Source: Fallopia convolvulus
Lineage: Eukaryota > Streptophyta > Magnoliopsida > Caryophyllales > Polygonaceae
Length of the DNA: 64,000 nt
Direction: 5' to 3'
Assembly (NCBI GenBank): GCA_964016875.1
Contig: OZ024724.1
Location: forward strand, 22,552,200 to 22,616,199
Below are positions 1-10,984 of the stretch, one piece after another. How positions within the stretch are numbered: position 1 is the first letter of the stretch; the number at the start of each line of letters is the position of its first letter. The notes under the pieces are model-generated. The model searched no databases. It saw only the letters and a program-made list of their open reading frames with translations, and had not been told where the DNA came from. A program made the position numbers and the translations under genes.

Positions 1-540
1 CATACTCAGATTGGGAAACATTATTCCCTTTATGTTTTTTCAATTTCATGCTAGAGTCATAGGGAGTTCTTACAGGCGTGACATCATAAGAATTAAATGT
101 TTTTAGTATCTTTTCTACATAATGAGATTGGGACAAGGTGAAACCATCTTTGGATTTAGACACTTTCACACACAAAATCACATCAACTTCACCTAAGTCT
201 TTCATTTCAAATTTTAACGACAAGAAATCTTTAGTTTCATTAACCACATCCATGTGTGTTCCCATAATTAACATGTCATCAACATACAAGCATATAATCA
301 CACATTTTCCATGAATCAATTTAGAATACACACATGCATCTGAATCATTCACAGAGAAACCAAAGCTCAAAATTGTTTTATGAAATTTATCATACCATTG
401 CTTTGGCGCTTGTTTCAACCCGTATAAAGATTTCTTGAGCTTACACACCTTATGCTCCTGACCAGCTATTGCAAAACCCGAAGGTTGTTGCATGTATATT
501 TCTTCTTCTAAATCGCCGTTAAGGAAAGCTGTCTAACATC
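1..540 (-). pseudogene. pol: copia reverse transcriptase palm, continued
   Basis: In the frame next to the preceding segment, the minus strand reads FLNGDLEEEIYM, SLYGLKQAPKQWYDKF, then the catalytic YVDD box near 268-280 and FEMKDLGEVD. These are copia RT signatures. RT copies element RNA to cDNA inside the particle. The segment is cut at position 1, so the thumb and RNase H are not in view. Confidence 0.85.
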
Positions 541-1866
541 CATCTGATGCACAATTAGATCATGAGTGGAAGCTAAAGCAATCAAAGCACGAATAGTAGC
601 GATTTTGATCACCGGTGAGTAAGTGTCAAAATAATCTATTCCAGATTTTTGAGAGAACCCCTTAATTACTAGTCTTGCCTTATATCTATCGATTGAGCCA
701 TCAGTTTTCAACTTCTTCTTGAAAATCCATTTACAACCAATAGCTTTACTTCCTCTAGGCAAGTCTGTTATTTCCCATGTTTGATTAGACATGATCGATT
801 CTAATTCACAATCAATAGCTTCCTTCCAGATACTAGCATCTATAGAACTCATAGCCTCTTCATATGTTTTAGGGTCATCTTCTATCATATGAATGCATAC
901 AAGAGACTCATTAATTATATCAATATTTTTTAGTTCTATTAAAAAGGATGTAACAAAATCTGGTCCAAAGCTAGTTTCAGTTCTATGTCTCTTACTCCTC
1001 CTAGGTTGAGAAGAATTTATAATTTCGTTACGTGCAGCAGTCATAGAACTAGATGAAGGAATAATAGTATTTGGCACTTCATGATTTTTCAAAGGATAAA
1101 CATGCTCAAAGAATTCTACATCGCGATATTCACATATAGATCGATCATTCAATTTCATGAACCTGTAGGCTGAGCTATTATCAGCATAACCTATGAACAC
1201 ACAATCAAAAGTTCTAGGTCCAACAGTTTCACGTTTAAACACAGGAAAAGCAACCTTAGCTAAACACCCCCACACTTTCAAGTAAGACAGATTAGGTGCA
1301 TAACCTTTCCATAACTCATAAGGAGTTGCATCTAATTTTTTATGGGGCACTCTATTTAAAATGTGATTAGCAGACAAAACAGCTTCCCCCCACATATTAT
1401 CAGGCAAACCAGAACTAATAAGCATGGAATTCATCATCTCTTTTAAAGTCCGATTTTTTCTTTCAGCTATGCCATTCTGCTGAGGAGTATAAGGAGTTGT
1501 TGTCTCATGAATAATGCCATTTTCTTCACAGAATTTCTTAAGAGAATCAGTTCCATATTCTCCTCCTCTATCACACCTAAGTCGTTTTATCTTACGGTCT
1601 AATTGATTTTCAACTTCTGCTTTATATACCAAAAAGGTTCTTTCAGCTTCATCTTTTGTTCTCAACAAATAAACTTTGGTATATCTAGAACAGTCATCCA
1701 CAAAAGTGATGTAGTACCGTTTTCCTCCTTTACTTTCAGTGTTTTTGAAATCAGCCAAATCAGAATGCACTAATTCTAATAACTCTGATTTTCGTTCAGT
1801 TACTAGTTTGAAAGGCTTTCTAGTAAATTTAGCCTCGGTACAAACATCGCATTTTTTTATAAACAT
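508..1866 (-). pseudogene. pol: copia integrase core and start of reverse transcriptase
   Basis: The order is the HHCC tail (CDVC near the start), then the DDE core with D in HSDLADF, D in CDRGGEYG and E in QQNGIAERKNRTL, then the integrase C-terminal region, then RT beginning with WKEAIDCELESI and KARLVIKGFSQ. Integrase inserts the cDNA in the nucleus. The frame fails near 525-540, just after QMDV, where a small deletion moves RT into the next frame. Confidence 0.9.
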
Positions 1867-2770
1867 TCAAATTTAAATTAGGAATTAAACCACATTTATG
1901 CAATCGTTCAATTGCCTTCACATTCACATGTCCTAATTTTGCATGCCATAAATCAAGAGACTCAGTCAAGTAAGCAGAAGTAGATGCGTTCTTATTCATC
2001 TCAACAACAACAGATTCAAGCATGATAAGGCCATTAGCAATCATAAAACCCTTACCCACAAATTCACCATTTTTGGAAATCACTAGTTTTCCTCCATCAA
2101 AGAGGAGCCTAAAGCCAGCTTTCATCAGTAAACCCCCCGAAATTAAATTCTTGCGCAAAGAAGGTACAAACAACACATTGATCAAACATAACGTTTTGCC
2201 AGAATTTAACTTAAGAAGAATTTTCCCTTTACCGAGCACTGCAGCCGTGCTGGAGTTTCCCATGAAGACCTGCTCGCCTTCTGCAGCCGGTTCAAACTCC
2301 GACAGGAGCTCTCTGTTGGCGCAGAAGTGTCTTATTGCTCCAGTGTCGACCATCCACTCCGTCAGATCAATCATGTTCACCTCGGATATCACAGCAACTA
2401 GATCTTTTTCTATCAGGTTCGCCTGTCCTTTGTCTTGGTTGGGATTGGGGTCGTTCTTCTTGGGGTCGTTTCTTTGGTTGCAATGAACAGCTTTGTGTCC
2501 GGGCTGTCCGCACACAAAACAACCTCCTTGAAATTTTCCGAACTTGCCACCTTTTCTTGAAGTTTTGTCCCTTCTTATGTAAGGCCTTTTGGTGACCAAA
2601 TTTCTTTCCAGTAGCATCACCAAATTGCTTCTTTTTAAACCTGTCATGTTTCTGCGTAGAAGCCTCAATATAGTTAGCCTTAACCGAAGATGAATCAGAG
2701 GGTTTAGATGGCTTATCTTTAAGGCGATTAGCCTCTTCAATCTTCGGCCAACGAGTTCCTCCAGAGTCAT
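1867..2770 (-). pseudogene. pol: copia nucleocapsid zinc knuckle, protease and pre-integrase region
   Basis: The frame carries a CCHC knuckle, CFVCGQPGHKAVHC, near residue 85. The aspartic protease active site follows in the context WMVDTGAIRHFC (DTG). The GAG-pre-integrase segment with LWHAKLGHVN comes near the end. These are the standard copia modules after Gag. The first part of the frame (about residues 1-65) is out of frame with the linker and is not real coding. A frameshift near 1870 separates this stretch from the integrase core. Confidence 0.8.
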
Positions 2771-2773
2771 GTT

Positions 2774-3385
2774 TCACTTCTTGTGTTTCAAATGATTGCG
2801 GTAACTGGACCATGACTCAAGAAGCTTTTCGATCAGGAAATTTGCCTGCAAATATTCGCACATCTTCATGCCTTCAGCAAGGATATCCGCCACGCGATTC
2901 TCATACTCGTGGACCTGTTCCATGATTGGTTTGTCATCAGTGATCTGGAACCGTAAGAACTGGCCGGCGACATATTTCTTCTTCCCGACATCATCTGATC
3001 CATATTTCTTATCCAGGGTTTCCCAAATAGACTTGGCAGACTTGTTAGTTAAAAACAAATCAAAAAGAGAGTTGGACATATGATTCAGAAGAATACCCCT
3101 GACAATTTTGTTATCCTGTTCGTATTTCTCCGTTTCAGCAGTAATGTCAGCGGAGGCTTTAGCAGCAGCGGCGTCTCCAATATCATCCGGAGACGACTGA
3201 GTGTCCGTTGTGGCAGGCGGAAGCGCTTTGATCAGAGCCGCTGCGGAATCCTTGAGCAGAACGTAATCGATTTTCAACTGCTCAAAGACAATCAGCAACT
3301 TCTGAGACCAGCGCTTGAAATTCGTCCCATCGAGAGGATCAAGTTTTGACAGATCGAGCAACTTCACGAGATGGTGGCCCTCCAT
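2774..3385 (-). pseudogene. gag: copia Gag, N-terminal UBN2-type domain
   Basis: A 203-residue frame starts with ATG at 3385. It has the copia Gag pattern: an N-terminal LDGTNFKRW stretch, then SIWETLDKKYG and a FLRFQ helix region, as in UBN2/retrotran_gag proteins. Gag would form the cytoplasmic virus-like particle. The frame ends at 2774, before the nucleocapsid. The basic Lys-rich linker continues in another frame (about 2590-2770) and the zinc knuckle in a third, so at least two indels break the polyprotein. Confidence 0.8.
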
Positions 3386-3518
3386 GACAGATCTGGAACA
3401 GTGAATCTTTTTGCTTCTAATCTGTAAGAAATGAAATCATTGTAGGCGACAAAGAACTGTATGTAGGCCGGAAATTTAATGTGTTTAAGGACGAATCACT
3501 GTGTCGTGGTAGAACCAC

Positions 3519-4219
3519 TGCCTTAGAAGCAAAAACGCCTTGACTGTAGTGCAGGTCAGAAACCGGCACTCGCCCCCAAGGTTAGCACAGTTCTCCTCGA
3601 TCTCGTGCACTCGAGAAAGAAGTGATGGGAATGAAAGCTTCAGAATAGGGAAGAGAGGAGCGGGATTCTCCGATTTGTGAAAACCAGAGAAGAGAGGATT
3701 TTCGGGTGTTCTGGAGGAGATGACCAATGGGAGATTAAATAGATAATAAGCATTAACCACCCACGATCAGCATTACTCCCATATTCCGAAAATCTCTCTT
3801 TAGTTATGGAAAACTAGATAAGATCGTTTGACCAATTCAAATCAGTTACGAAATTCAAAAGGTTTTGAAAACTGAGTTATTGCGGAAGAATTACGACAAA
3901 TTAATCCGCAACCCTCGTGACCCAATTTTATCAAAGTAATTAAAATATCCCGCAAAAAGATAAGCCCCAGCACCACACCGCGCACGTGTCACGAACACGA
4001 GCCGAGCCGAGCCGAACGGACGGCGGCGGCGGCGCGCGCTCGAGGGGGCATTCCTCTCTTGTCTCACTAACACATGGTATGCTACAAACATTTATAAAGA
4101 ACATGAAATTTCCCCAAACAACCGATGTGGGACAAGCCCAATTTGGATTTCCATTTCAAAGCATATCACATGTGTACTTGTACTGCATTAATATTTGGAT
4201 ATATTAAAATATTCCAACA
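3519..4219 (-). repeat. Probable 5' LTR of the copia element
   Basis: The minus-strand start TGTTGGAATATTTTAATA at 4219 is a typical copia LTR start. A TTTATAAA box lies near 4090-4100. The inner end is uncertain: a CA at 3519 followed by a TGG triplet is one candidate, but no standard TGGTATCAGAGC primer site is visible, so the real end could be as low as about 3400. The GC-rich stretch near 4000-4050 (CGG repeats) is part of this LTR. Confidence 0.5.
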
Positions 4220-4710
4220 CGCACTTCCCCAATTCCATTCAATTCGGATTAACAATTCATGGGGTTCCCTCTGCATTCAATCTAAATCCCTGGTATCTAC
4301 TCCAATCGACAAATTCGGGAGATTGATTCAATCCACAAAGGCGAGCAATAAGTCGCAATTAAGGCAAACACATAACTCCCAAAGTGATATTGGGGATTTC
4401 CAACTCTCGTGGCGTCTCGTTGATGATGGCGGCGGGTTCTCCGCCTCGGGCGTTCGGGCGAGGAGTGATGGGCGTGCACATCCTTCAAGTGCATCGACGC
4501 TGGCGTTATTTCAATCAACGCTCTTCCCAGAACGACGTTTCAGTTCTCTTCTTTTGTCACCGCTGCTATGGCGTGGATGTTGTGGCCATTAAATAAAACA
4601 TGTTCACCCCGCTCAAATTCACGTTGCTATTCGACTCCAAGCTCTCTGCATTCTGGTATACCCAAATTGTTCCCTTTCCTACTACTGTCCGTTCTTATTC
4701 TCCTCCTACA
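4220..4710 (+). other. Probable LINE 5' untranslated region
   Basis: This 490-bp stretch has no convincing gene. It lies between the outer end of the copia LTR and the ATG of the LINE ORF1 fragment. It includes a moderately GC-rich section (about 4400-4580), as in plant LINE 5' regions. The short frames here share no recognisable motif. The assignment rests on position only. Confidence 0.35.
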
Positions 4711-5079
4711 ATGGTTGAATCCACCAAAAACCAAACTTCCATGGCTCAAAGCACTTTTGCTGAAGTGGTGAACCAAAACAACACAACTTTGATGGGCGGT
4801 CATGAGCCTAATCCAAACGATACACATACAAAAAACCAAAATCAACTAACTAGCAGAATGTCGAAATTTAATATTGACCCGGGAGTGCTCATCTCCAACT
4901 TGAACAAGGCCAAGGAAGCCACAATCAAGTCAATGGAATCGTCCTTGCTTGGGTTCCTTGTCGGTGAGCCAATGGAGTTCACCAAGATGAGGGAGAAGAT
5001 GCGCATCAGATGGTGTAATGTCGTCGGCCCCGACTTCCAAATAATCAACCGTCAACACTTCTGGTTTGAAATTCGGTTC
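4711..5079 (+). pseudogene. LINE ORF1 N-terminal fragment (DUF4283-like)
   Basis: The frame opens with ATG at 4711 and is truncated at 5079 by the Sirevirus LTR. Residues about 70-120 resemble the DUF4283 RNA-binding domain of plant L1 ORF1 proteins: a SLLGFLVGEP segment followed by MREKMRIRW and FWFEIRF. ORF1 coats LINE RNA. The C-terminal zinc knuckle is absent because of the insertion. The residues read after 5079 are LTR sequence. Confidence 0.6.
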
Positions 5080-6049
5080 TGTTGGGACGTTGTTGGGACC
5101 TCTGGTTCTAAACAACGGATCAACGATGCCATTCTCCGAGTTTTGATAATGACAAACACCTTGAGGAACTAATGAGGTTTGTTCAAGTATTTCTAAGGAA
5201 CGCAGGTACAACCAAGAACTCCCAGGAATGATCAAGAGAACACAAGCTTACAACGATGAAGAGTTTCCATCAAGGGAACTCTAAACAAGACAGTTCCCAT
5301 GACATGGGAACTCACATGTGAGGACAACGACCGTTCAGCGCAGATCACGGGATTCTGTCTTGGACAGCCCGAAGAAACAGTCTGAGGATCAGACTGTCAC
5401 GCTTGATCTAATGGTCCGATTGATTCAAGAAGTTGACCTAGTTCAAACCAAAGTCACATGTGAAGAAAGTACAACTTGGGCATCAAGCAAAGGGCATTTT
5501 GGACACAGTTGAAAGATGCGACTGCCCAAGCTCACCTGGACTACAAAGCCAAATGAATAGTACTCGGATTGTGCACTTCTCCCAGAACTCACAAACACCC
5601 ACATCAGAGAAAAGAAAGAAAAGGAAGAGAAGTCCCCGCCGGCGAGTGTGTGATCTCGACGACGGTGAAGCCGAAGTTCCCAGGGGCAAGGGAACTGAGA
5701 AGTCGGTGTAAGGTTTGAGTTATTTGTATTTTGTTGTTGTGAGCTTAGGAACTCAGTTGAGAGGATTTACTAGTGTTGCTAGAGTTAGGAAGAACTCGTA
5801 GGAACAGAGAAGTGTGAATCCGGTTGTTGTAACTAAGGAACAAAGCAATCAATATAAGTAAGTCATTCAAAATCCTCCAAGCGGAGGTAGAGATTTACCC
5901 ATACAACTAGTTGGTTGTAGTGGGGTTCCTCTATAAGGGAACTGCGTTCTTTACTGCTTTTAATACTTGCGCTTAATTTACTTCCGCTGCCTTGGGAACA
6001 GCTTAACATCCAGTTCCCAAGCTCTTTGTTAACGATTTACGATCCAACA
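5080..6049 (+). repeat. 5' LTR of Sirevirus SV1
   Basis: It begins TGTTGGGACGTTG and ends GATCCAACA, so TGTTGG/CCAACA form the terminal inverted repeat. The primer site starts 2 bp downstream. The minus-strand LTR at 24349-25408 is a close relative over its length. The LTR is crowded with GGAAC/GTTCC motifs and contains a 21-bp palindrome at about 5292-5312. Confidence 0.9.
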
Positions 6050-6051
6050 AT

Positions 6052-6063
6052 TGGTATCAGAGC
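6052..6063 (+). other. Primer binding site for initiator tRNA-Met
   Basis: TGGTATCAGAGC, directly downstream of the LTR end CCAACA with a two-base gap. This is the standard primer site of plant copia elements, complementary to the 3' end of initiator tRNA-Met. It primes minus-strand cDNA synthesis. Confidence 0.95.
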
Positions 6064-6102
6064 AGGTTTGCTCTAGATTTGTGTTAGCATCGCAGGTATC
6101 AA

Positions 6103-7201
6103 ATGGATCAGGAACTTACTCAGGTGGGGAACAACACTAGTAAGCCGCCAAGGCTTATTACAAGAAGATTCGAAAGCTGGCAACGCGACATGAAGGATTG
6201 GATGCGTGGCCAGGACTACCAAGCCTGGTGTGTTATCGAGAGAGGCAACTTCGAAATTGATCCAGCTATAGTCAACGACCTCACAAAATGGGGACCCAAC
6301 GAATATAAGTGTATGGAGGCAAACTACAAGGCCAAACAGTACCTGAAGAGGTCCATGTGCGTACAAGACTGTGACAGGGTAGCAAATCTTGACACAGCTA
6401 AGGAAATGTGGGAAGCCATCCAACAAATGCACGTTGGAAACTCAGATCTCCGAGAAGATCTTCAGATGAATGCAAAAAGGGAGTTCTACAACTTCCAAAT
6501 GGAGATGGGAGAGTCTGTCGATAGCTAAGTCCCGATTTGAAGGACTTTGCACCAAAATGGAAGGCTTGGGGATCACCAAAGAGGAAATCACCCATAAGAT
6601 GAAGGTCCAACAACTCTTCAACGGACTAACTGGAGAATGGGAAAACGAGAGAACAATGTTCAAAGAGAATCTAGAAAATAGAACTCTCATGCTCCATCAA
6701 GTGTTTGGAAAGCTAGTGGGACACGAGAAGAGAAAGATCGATGATAAGGAACAGACTCGAGCACATCGAGGGATTGCACTCAAAATCGAGAAGATGCTCA
6801 AATCAACTCAAGAACAACACGAAGACTCCAAAGAAGAAGAGGATGAGGAGCTAGTTCTCGTAACAAAGGCTCTTCGGAACTTCTACAAAGGGAAGCTCCA
6901 ACGGAACAGTGGGAACTGGGGAAAAGGACAGAGTTCCCAAAGAAAACCCGCAGAGAAGGATCTCGCGGATATCACATGTTACAAGTGCAACAAGAAAGGA
7001 CACTTTGTTAAGGAATGCCCACAAGGAACTGACGGCCGGAAGCAAGGAAAAAAGGCCTACATCGCCACCTGGAGCGATGATGAAGACGAAGATCCCGAGT
7101 CATGGGCACTCCCAGACATGTGTGGAATGGCCATAGGAGAAACCACTGGGGAACAACCCAGTGAGGTAACCACTGAAACTGTTCTTGCTTCTTTAAAATA
7201 A
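6103..7201 (+). pseudogene. gag: Sirevirus Gag with first zinc knuckle, frameshifted
   Basis: Translation starts at ATG 6103, 40 bp after the primer site. The first frame (to 6528) has the Gag matrix/capsid start with FESWQRDMKDWM. The second frame (from about 6520 to 7201) continues with FEGLCTKMEGLG, a capsid-like helix region, an acidic KEEEDEEL stretch and the CCHC knuckle CYKCNKKGHFVKECP. A single indel near 6520 breaks the protein. Gag would package element RNA in cytoplasmic particles. Confidence 0.85.
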
Positions 7202-7220
7202 CTATGAAAAACCTGAGCTG

Positions 7221-8054
7221 TTGAAAATTCTTTCAAGTCTTGTCAAAGATAATATAAAACTGCAAAACAAGTTGGAAAAACAGGAACACATAAATGCTCA
7301 ATTAGTCGGTCTTGAACCCTGTCCCAACTGCATATCCCTTCTCGAAAAACTCAAGTCCCATGTGTCTCACATTGTAGATCTAGAAAATGAAATCAAAACT
7401 CTAGAAAAGGATGAGAACACTCTCTTACAAAACCTGAGTAAGACTCCCGAACATCTTGAAGCCTCTAGTTCCCAAATCAAGTTTGTCCCAGCCAAACACG
7501 GTATAGGATACAAAACTGAGAGCTCATAGAACGGGAAGTCACCCCTGAGTGAACATGAAATCCATGAGTGTAGGGACTTAGAACTCCAATGTGAGAAACA
7601 GAAAAATGCTCATCTCTAGGAGAAAATCAAGGTCCTAGAAAGTGGGAAAGGTGGTGAGAAAGATTATTACACTGGGATCACTGGACATAGACTTTATGTC
7701 CAAATTGCTAAGGGAAACGGGTCACGGGTGTACAATAAGGAAACCATGGGTAGGAACAGAATCCAGAGACCACACCCAAAGTACTACCTGGGAGAATACT
7801 ATAAGACGTGCTGGAACTGTGGTGCTCATGGGCACTACAAGGAAGAATGTCCCAAGAAGAGAGCCCAAACCCTTAGAAACCGTGAGTTCCTAAACAAACA
7901 AAAACATCATGCTAATCACCAAAGGAACTCCAACTCTCAAACCACTCATGATATCAACATCGTTGACTATGTTTTAAAGAGAATATTTTCCCTTGCAAGG
8001 GACCGGGCAAGAGTCATCTTGCCTGGGTCTCAAAACACTAACTTTACCTTGTAG
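7221..8054 (+). pseudogene. gag: Sirevirus Gag C-terminal extension: coiled coil and second zinc knuckle
   Basis: 7221-7529 encodes a heptad-rich segment (LEKQEHINAQL, LENEIKTLEKDENTL), consistent with the coiled-coil tail reported in Sirevirus Gag. 7728-8054, in another frame, holds a second CCHC motif, CWNCGAHGHYKEEC, and a basic tail. Stops at 7527 and about 7617 and frame changes separate the pieces. The position between the first knuckle and the protease identifies them. Confidence 0.65.
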
Positions 8055-8759
8055 GTGGCAGTGAGAGGGAACAACGCATGGTTCATAGATAGTGGATGCT
8101 CGAACCATATGACCGGAAACAAAGATATCCTCATCTCACTCCACACTCATGCCGAAGGAGGCCACGTCTAATTTGGCAATAAAAACAAGGGAGAAGTAAT
8201 TGGAAAGGGAGAAGTGTTGCTAAATAGATCAATCAAAGTCAGCAATGTAAATTTGGTGAAAGATCTGGGATACAATCTCCTAAGTGTTGCCCAGATGTGT
8301 GATCAAGGGAACAACGTTGTCACCTTCGACTCAGAAGAATGCCTAGTCATCAACAAAAGGACCAACAAAGTGATTCTGAGAGGAAGAAGGCACAACAATG
8401 TGTATGTAGTAGATACAGAATTTGAACCACCAATGAAGTTGTGTCTTGCGAGTTCCCACGATGATACGGAACTCTGGCACCGAAGACTGGGACATGCAGG
8501 TGTCAATCAAATCCTGAAGCTCTATCTACAGGATCTGGTCATTGGTCTTCCTCGAATCAATCTCGAAGGAGTCCAAATATGTAAAGCATGCGTTCGAGGG
8601 AAACAGACTAGGAACTCCTTCAAACCCAAAAAGGTGGTGAGCACAACCAAGCCTTTAGAGTTAATTCACATGGATCTTTGTGGTCCCATGCGAATAGCCA
8701 GCTATGGAGGAAAAAGGTACATGTATGTCTTAATTGATGATTTTTCTAGATTCACCTAG
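8055..8759 (+). pseudogene. pol: Sirevirus protease and integrase N-terminal domain
   Basis: The copia protease site WFIDSGCSNHMTG lies at about 8083-8121. An in-frame TAA near 8170 interrupts it. From 8214 the frame is open: NLVKDLGYNLLSV, the LWHRRLGHAG pre-integrase motif, the CKAC zinc-binding pair and the first catalytic Asp in HMDLCGPM. It ends at a TAG at 8757-8759, just after DDFSRFT, where copia integrases normally have Trp, so a point change to stop is likely. Confidence 0.85.
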
Positions 8760-9044
8760 GTTATTTTCTTGAAGGCAAAAACACAAGCTTTTGAAGAGTT
8801 CGAGCCTTTCATCAAAAGAACAGAAGTAAGCACGGGGCTAAAGTTGAAAGCCATCAGGTCTGACCATGGAACTGAGTTTCAAAACTCAGAGTTCCTCAAC
8901 TTCTGTGACAAACATGGGATCTCTCACAACTTCTCAGCCCCTCGCACTCCTCAGCAAAATGGAGTGGTCGAGAGAAAGAATAGGACCTTGGAGGACATGG
9001 CCAGAACCATGATGCTTGAAAGCGGAGTTCCTGAGTATTTCTGA
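8760..9044 (+). pseudogene. pol: Sirevirus integrase catalytic core
   Basis: This continues the same frame after the TAG. The second Asp is in IRSDHGTEFQN and the catalytic Glu in PQQNGVVERKNRTL, so the DDE residues are kept. It ends at a TGA at 9042-9044 after PEYF, again where a Trp codon is expected. The core would carry out cDNA strand transfer. Confidence 0.85.
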
Positions 9045-9062
9045 GCTGGAGCCATCACCACA

Positions 9063-10980
9063 ATGACATACATCTTGAACCGAGCCATGACAAGGCCTTT
9101 GATAAAAAAGACATCCTACGAGCTCATCAAGGGGAGAAAACCAAACATCTCCCACCTAAGGACCTTCGGATGCACATGCTTTGTCCACAACAATGGCAAA
9201 GACAATCTTGGAAAATTCGATCCTAGAAGCGATGAAGGGATCTTCCTGGGATACTCATCACAAAGCAAGGCTTACAGGGTCTATAACAAGAGGACCAAGA
9301 AGATAGAAGAAAGCATCCATGTCGTCTTCAACGAGAAATCTGTAAAGATGGGAACAGAGACCCAAGGAAAGGGAACTCTGTTCAAACTGGTCAGACAAGA
9401 AGACGATGATGATGACGATGATGAGCCAAGGAAGAGAGATGAAGACTATCCAAGTGCGAGTAACATTCCACAACCAGGGAACAACGAAGGAGATCCAACT
9501 CTCACTGATCCAATCTCCCTCGAGGTTCCCTCTTCAGAAGAACTACAAGACACCTCCAACTCTCTTGTTCCCCAAGACAATACTATGCCAGAATCAAGTG
9601 TTCAGGGGGAACAAAGAGGGATTCTGCCAGAAATCTCTGAAGGAACACAAAATGAAGAAGCTGAAGACGAGTGTTCCCATGACAAAGAAGCATCTACTGA
9701 AGATGACACAAGTGCAAGGGAACCCACTCATACAAGAAACTTTCAACAAAGGAAGGACCATCCCATTGAGAACATCATCTCCCCTTATGATAAAGGTGTA
9801 CAAACTCGTTCCTCTCTCAATAATTTTTGTGCTTTTAACGCGTTTGTTTCAATGGTGGAACCCAAAAATATCAAAGAAGCTTTGAAGGACCCAGATTGGA
9901 TCCAAGCCATGCAAGAGGAGCTCCACCAATTCGAGAGGAACAAAGTTTGGAAGCTAGTTCCTAGGCCCAAGAACAAGAACATCATAGGAACTCGATGGAT
10001 CTTTAGAAACAAGCTGGATGATACTGGGACTGTAGCAAGGAACAAGGCTAGACTGGTGGCACAAGGCTACAGGCAAGAGGAAGGAATCGATTACGATGAG
10101 ACCTTCGCACCGGTTGCCAGGATCGAGGCCATCAGACTCTTAATTGCCTATGCTGCTTACAAGGGATTCAAGCTTTATCAAATGGATGTGAAAACAGCCT
10201 TCCTCAATGGACATCTCAACCATGTCTACTTCCTGGAGAGGGCCCTCTACGGACTCAAACAAGCTCCCCGAGCTTGGTATGACAGGTTTGCTCAATTCCT
10301 CTTGTCCCATGGATACCTTCGAGGTTCCATAGACAAGACTTTGCTTTTAAAGAAAGAGTCTAAAGACATCTTGATTGTGCAAGTATATGTTGATGACATT
10401 GTTTTTGGAGCAACTAACGAAACTCTTGTAGAGAACTTTAAGGACCTCATGAGTAGTGAGTTTGAGATGAGTCTCATTGGGGAACTCACTTTCTTCTTGG
10501 GACTTCAAATATCTCAAACCAAGGAGGGAACAAAAATTCATCAACAGAAATACATCAAGGAAATGCTCGTAAAGTATGGGATGGATCATTCCAAGCCTAT
10601 TGACACTCCCATCTCACCAAATTCAAGGCTCAATGCGGATGAAACAGGTATTAGTGTGGACCAAAGGAACTATCGAGGTATGATTGGGTCCCTTCTCTAC
10701 TTAACAGCTAGTAGACCTGATATCATGTTCTCCGTATGTCTTTGTGCTCGTTTTCAAGCTAACCCTATGGAATCACACCTGAAAGAGGTGAAGAGGATTT
10801 TCATGTATCTCAAAGGGAACGATAACTTGTGTCTCTGGTATCCAAGGAACAGTTCCCTTGAGCTCATTGCATACATAGATGCGAATTTTGCAGGGCACCT
10901 GGTTGATAGAAAGAGCACAACGGGAATGGCCCAGTTCCTAGGGTCATGCTTAGTTTCATGGGGATCTAAAAAGCAAAACT
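9063..10980 (+). pseudogene. pol: Sirevirus integrase tail, reverse transcriptase and start of RNase H
   Basis: After ILNRAM and HLRTFGCTCFVHN (integrase C-terminal part), an Asp/Glu-rich linker leads to RT: GTRWIFRNKLDD, QMDVKTAFLNG, ALYGLKQAPRAWYDRF, the YVDDIVFG active site near 10386, then RPDIMFSVCLCAR and the RNase H start. RT lacks roughly 15-20 residues between FLNGHLN and ALYGLKQ compared with relatives. The frame ends at the junction SWGSKKQN/LINE at about 10980, so RNase H lacks most of its catalytic part. Confidence 0.9.
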
Positions 10981-10984
10981 AGAT

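Larger units (their letters stand above)
1..4219 (-). mobile_element. Ty1/copia LTR retrotransposon, truncated by window edge
   Basis: Read on the minus strand, the order is LTR, gag, zinc knuckle, protease, integrase, reverse transcriptase, which is the copia order (integrase before RT). The outer end is TGTTGGAATATTT, read down from 4219. RT runs off position 1, so the RNase H and 3' LTR lie outside the window. The coding part is broken by several frameshifts, so the copy is not autonomous. The lineage within copia was not resolved. Confidence 0.9.
5080..10980 (+). mobile_element. Sirevirus-type Ty1/copia element, 5' part (SV1)
   Basis: A 970-bp LTR, an initiator-tRNA-Met primer site, gag with two zinc knuckles and a coiled-coil tail, protease, integrase and RT follow in copia order. 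The long LTR and extended Gag fit the Sirevirus genus. The closely related minus-strand copy at 24349-29615 carries the Sirevirus AAAAAGGGGGAAAT 3' signature. SV1 stops inside RNase H at about 10980 and is joined to LINE sequence, so its 3' ORF and 3' LTR are lost. The left target duplication candidate is GGTTC (5075-5079), with no partner. Confidence 0.85.

Noticed and set aside
3500..3530. GTGGTTCTACCACGACAC as copia primer binding site
   Set aside because: Position is plausible, but it does not match the usual initiator-Met site and the LTR inner end is not fixed.
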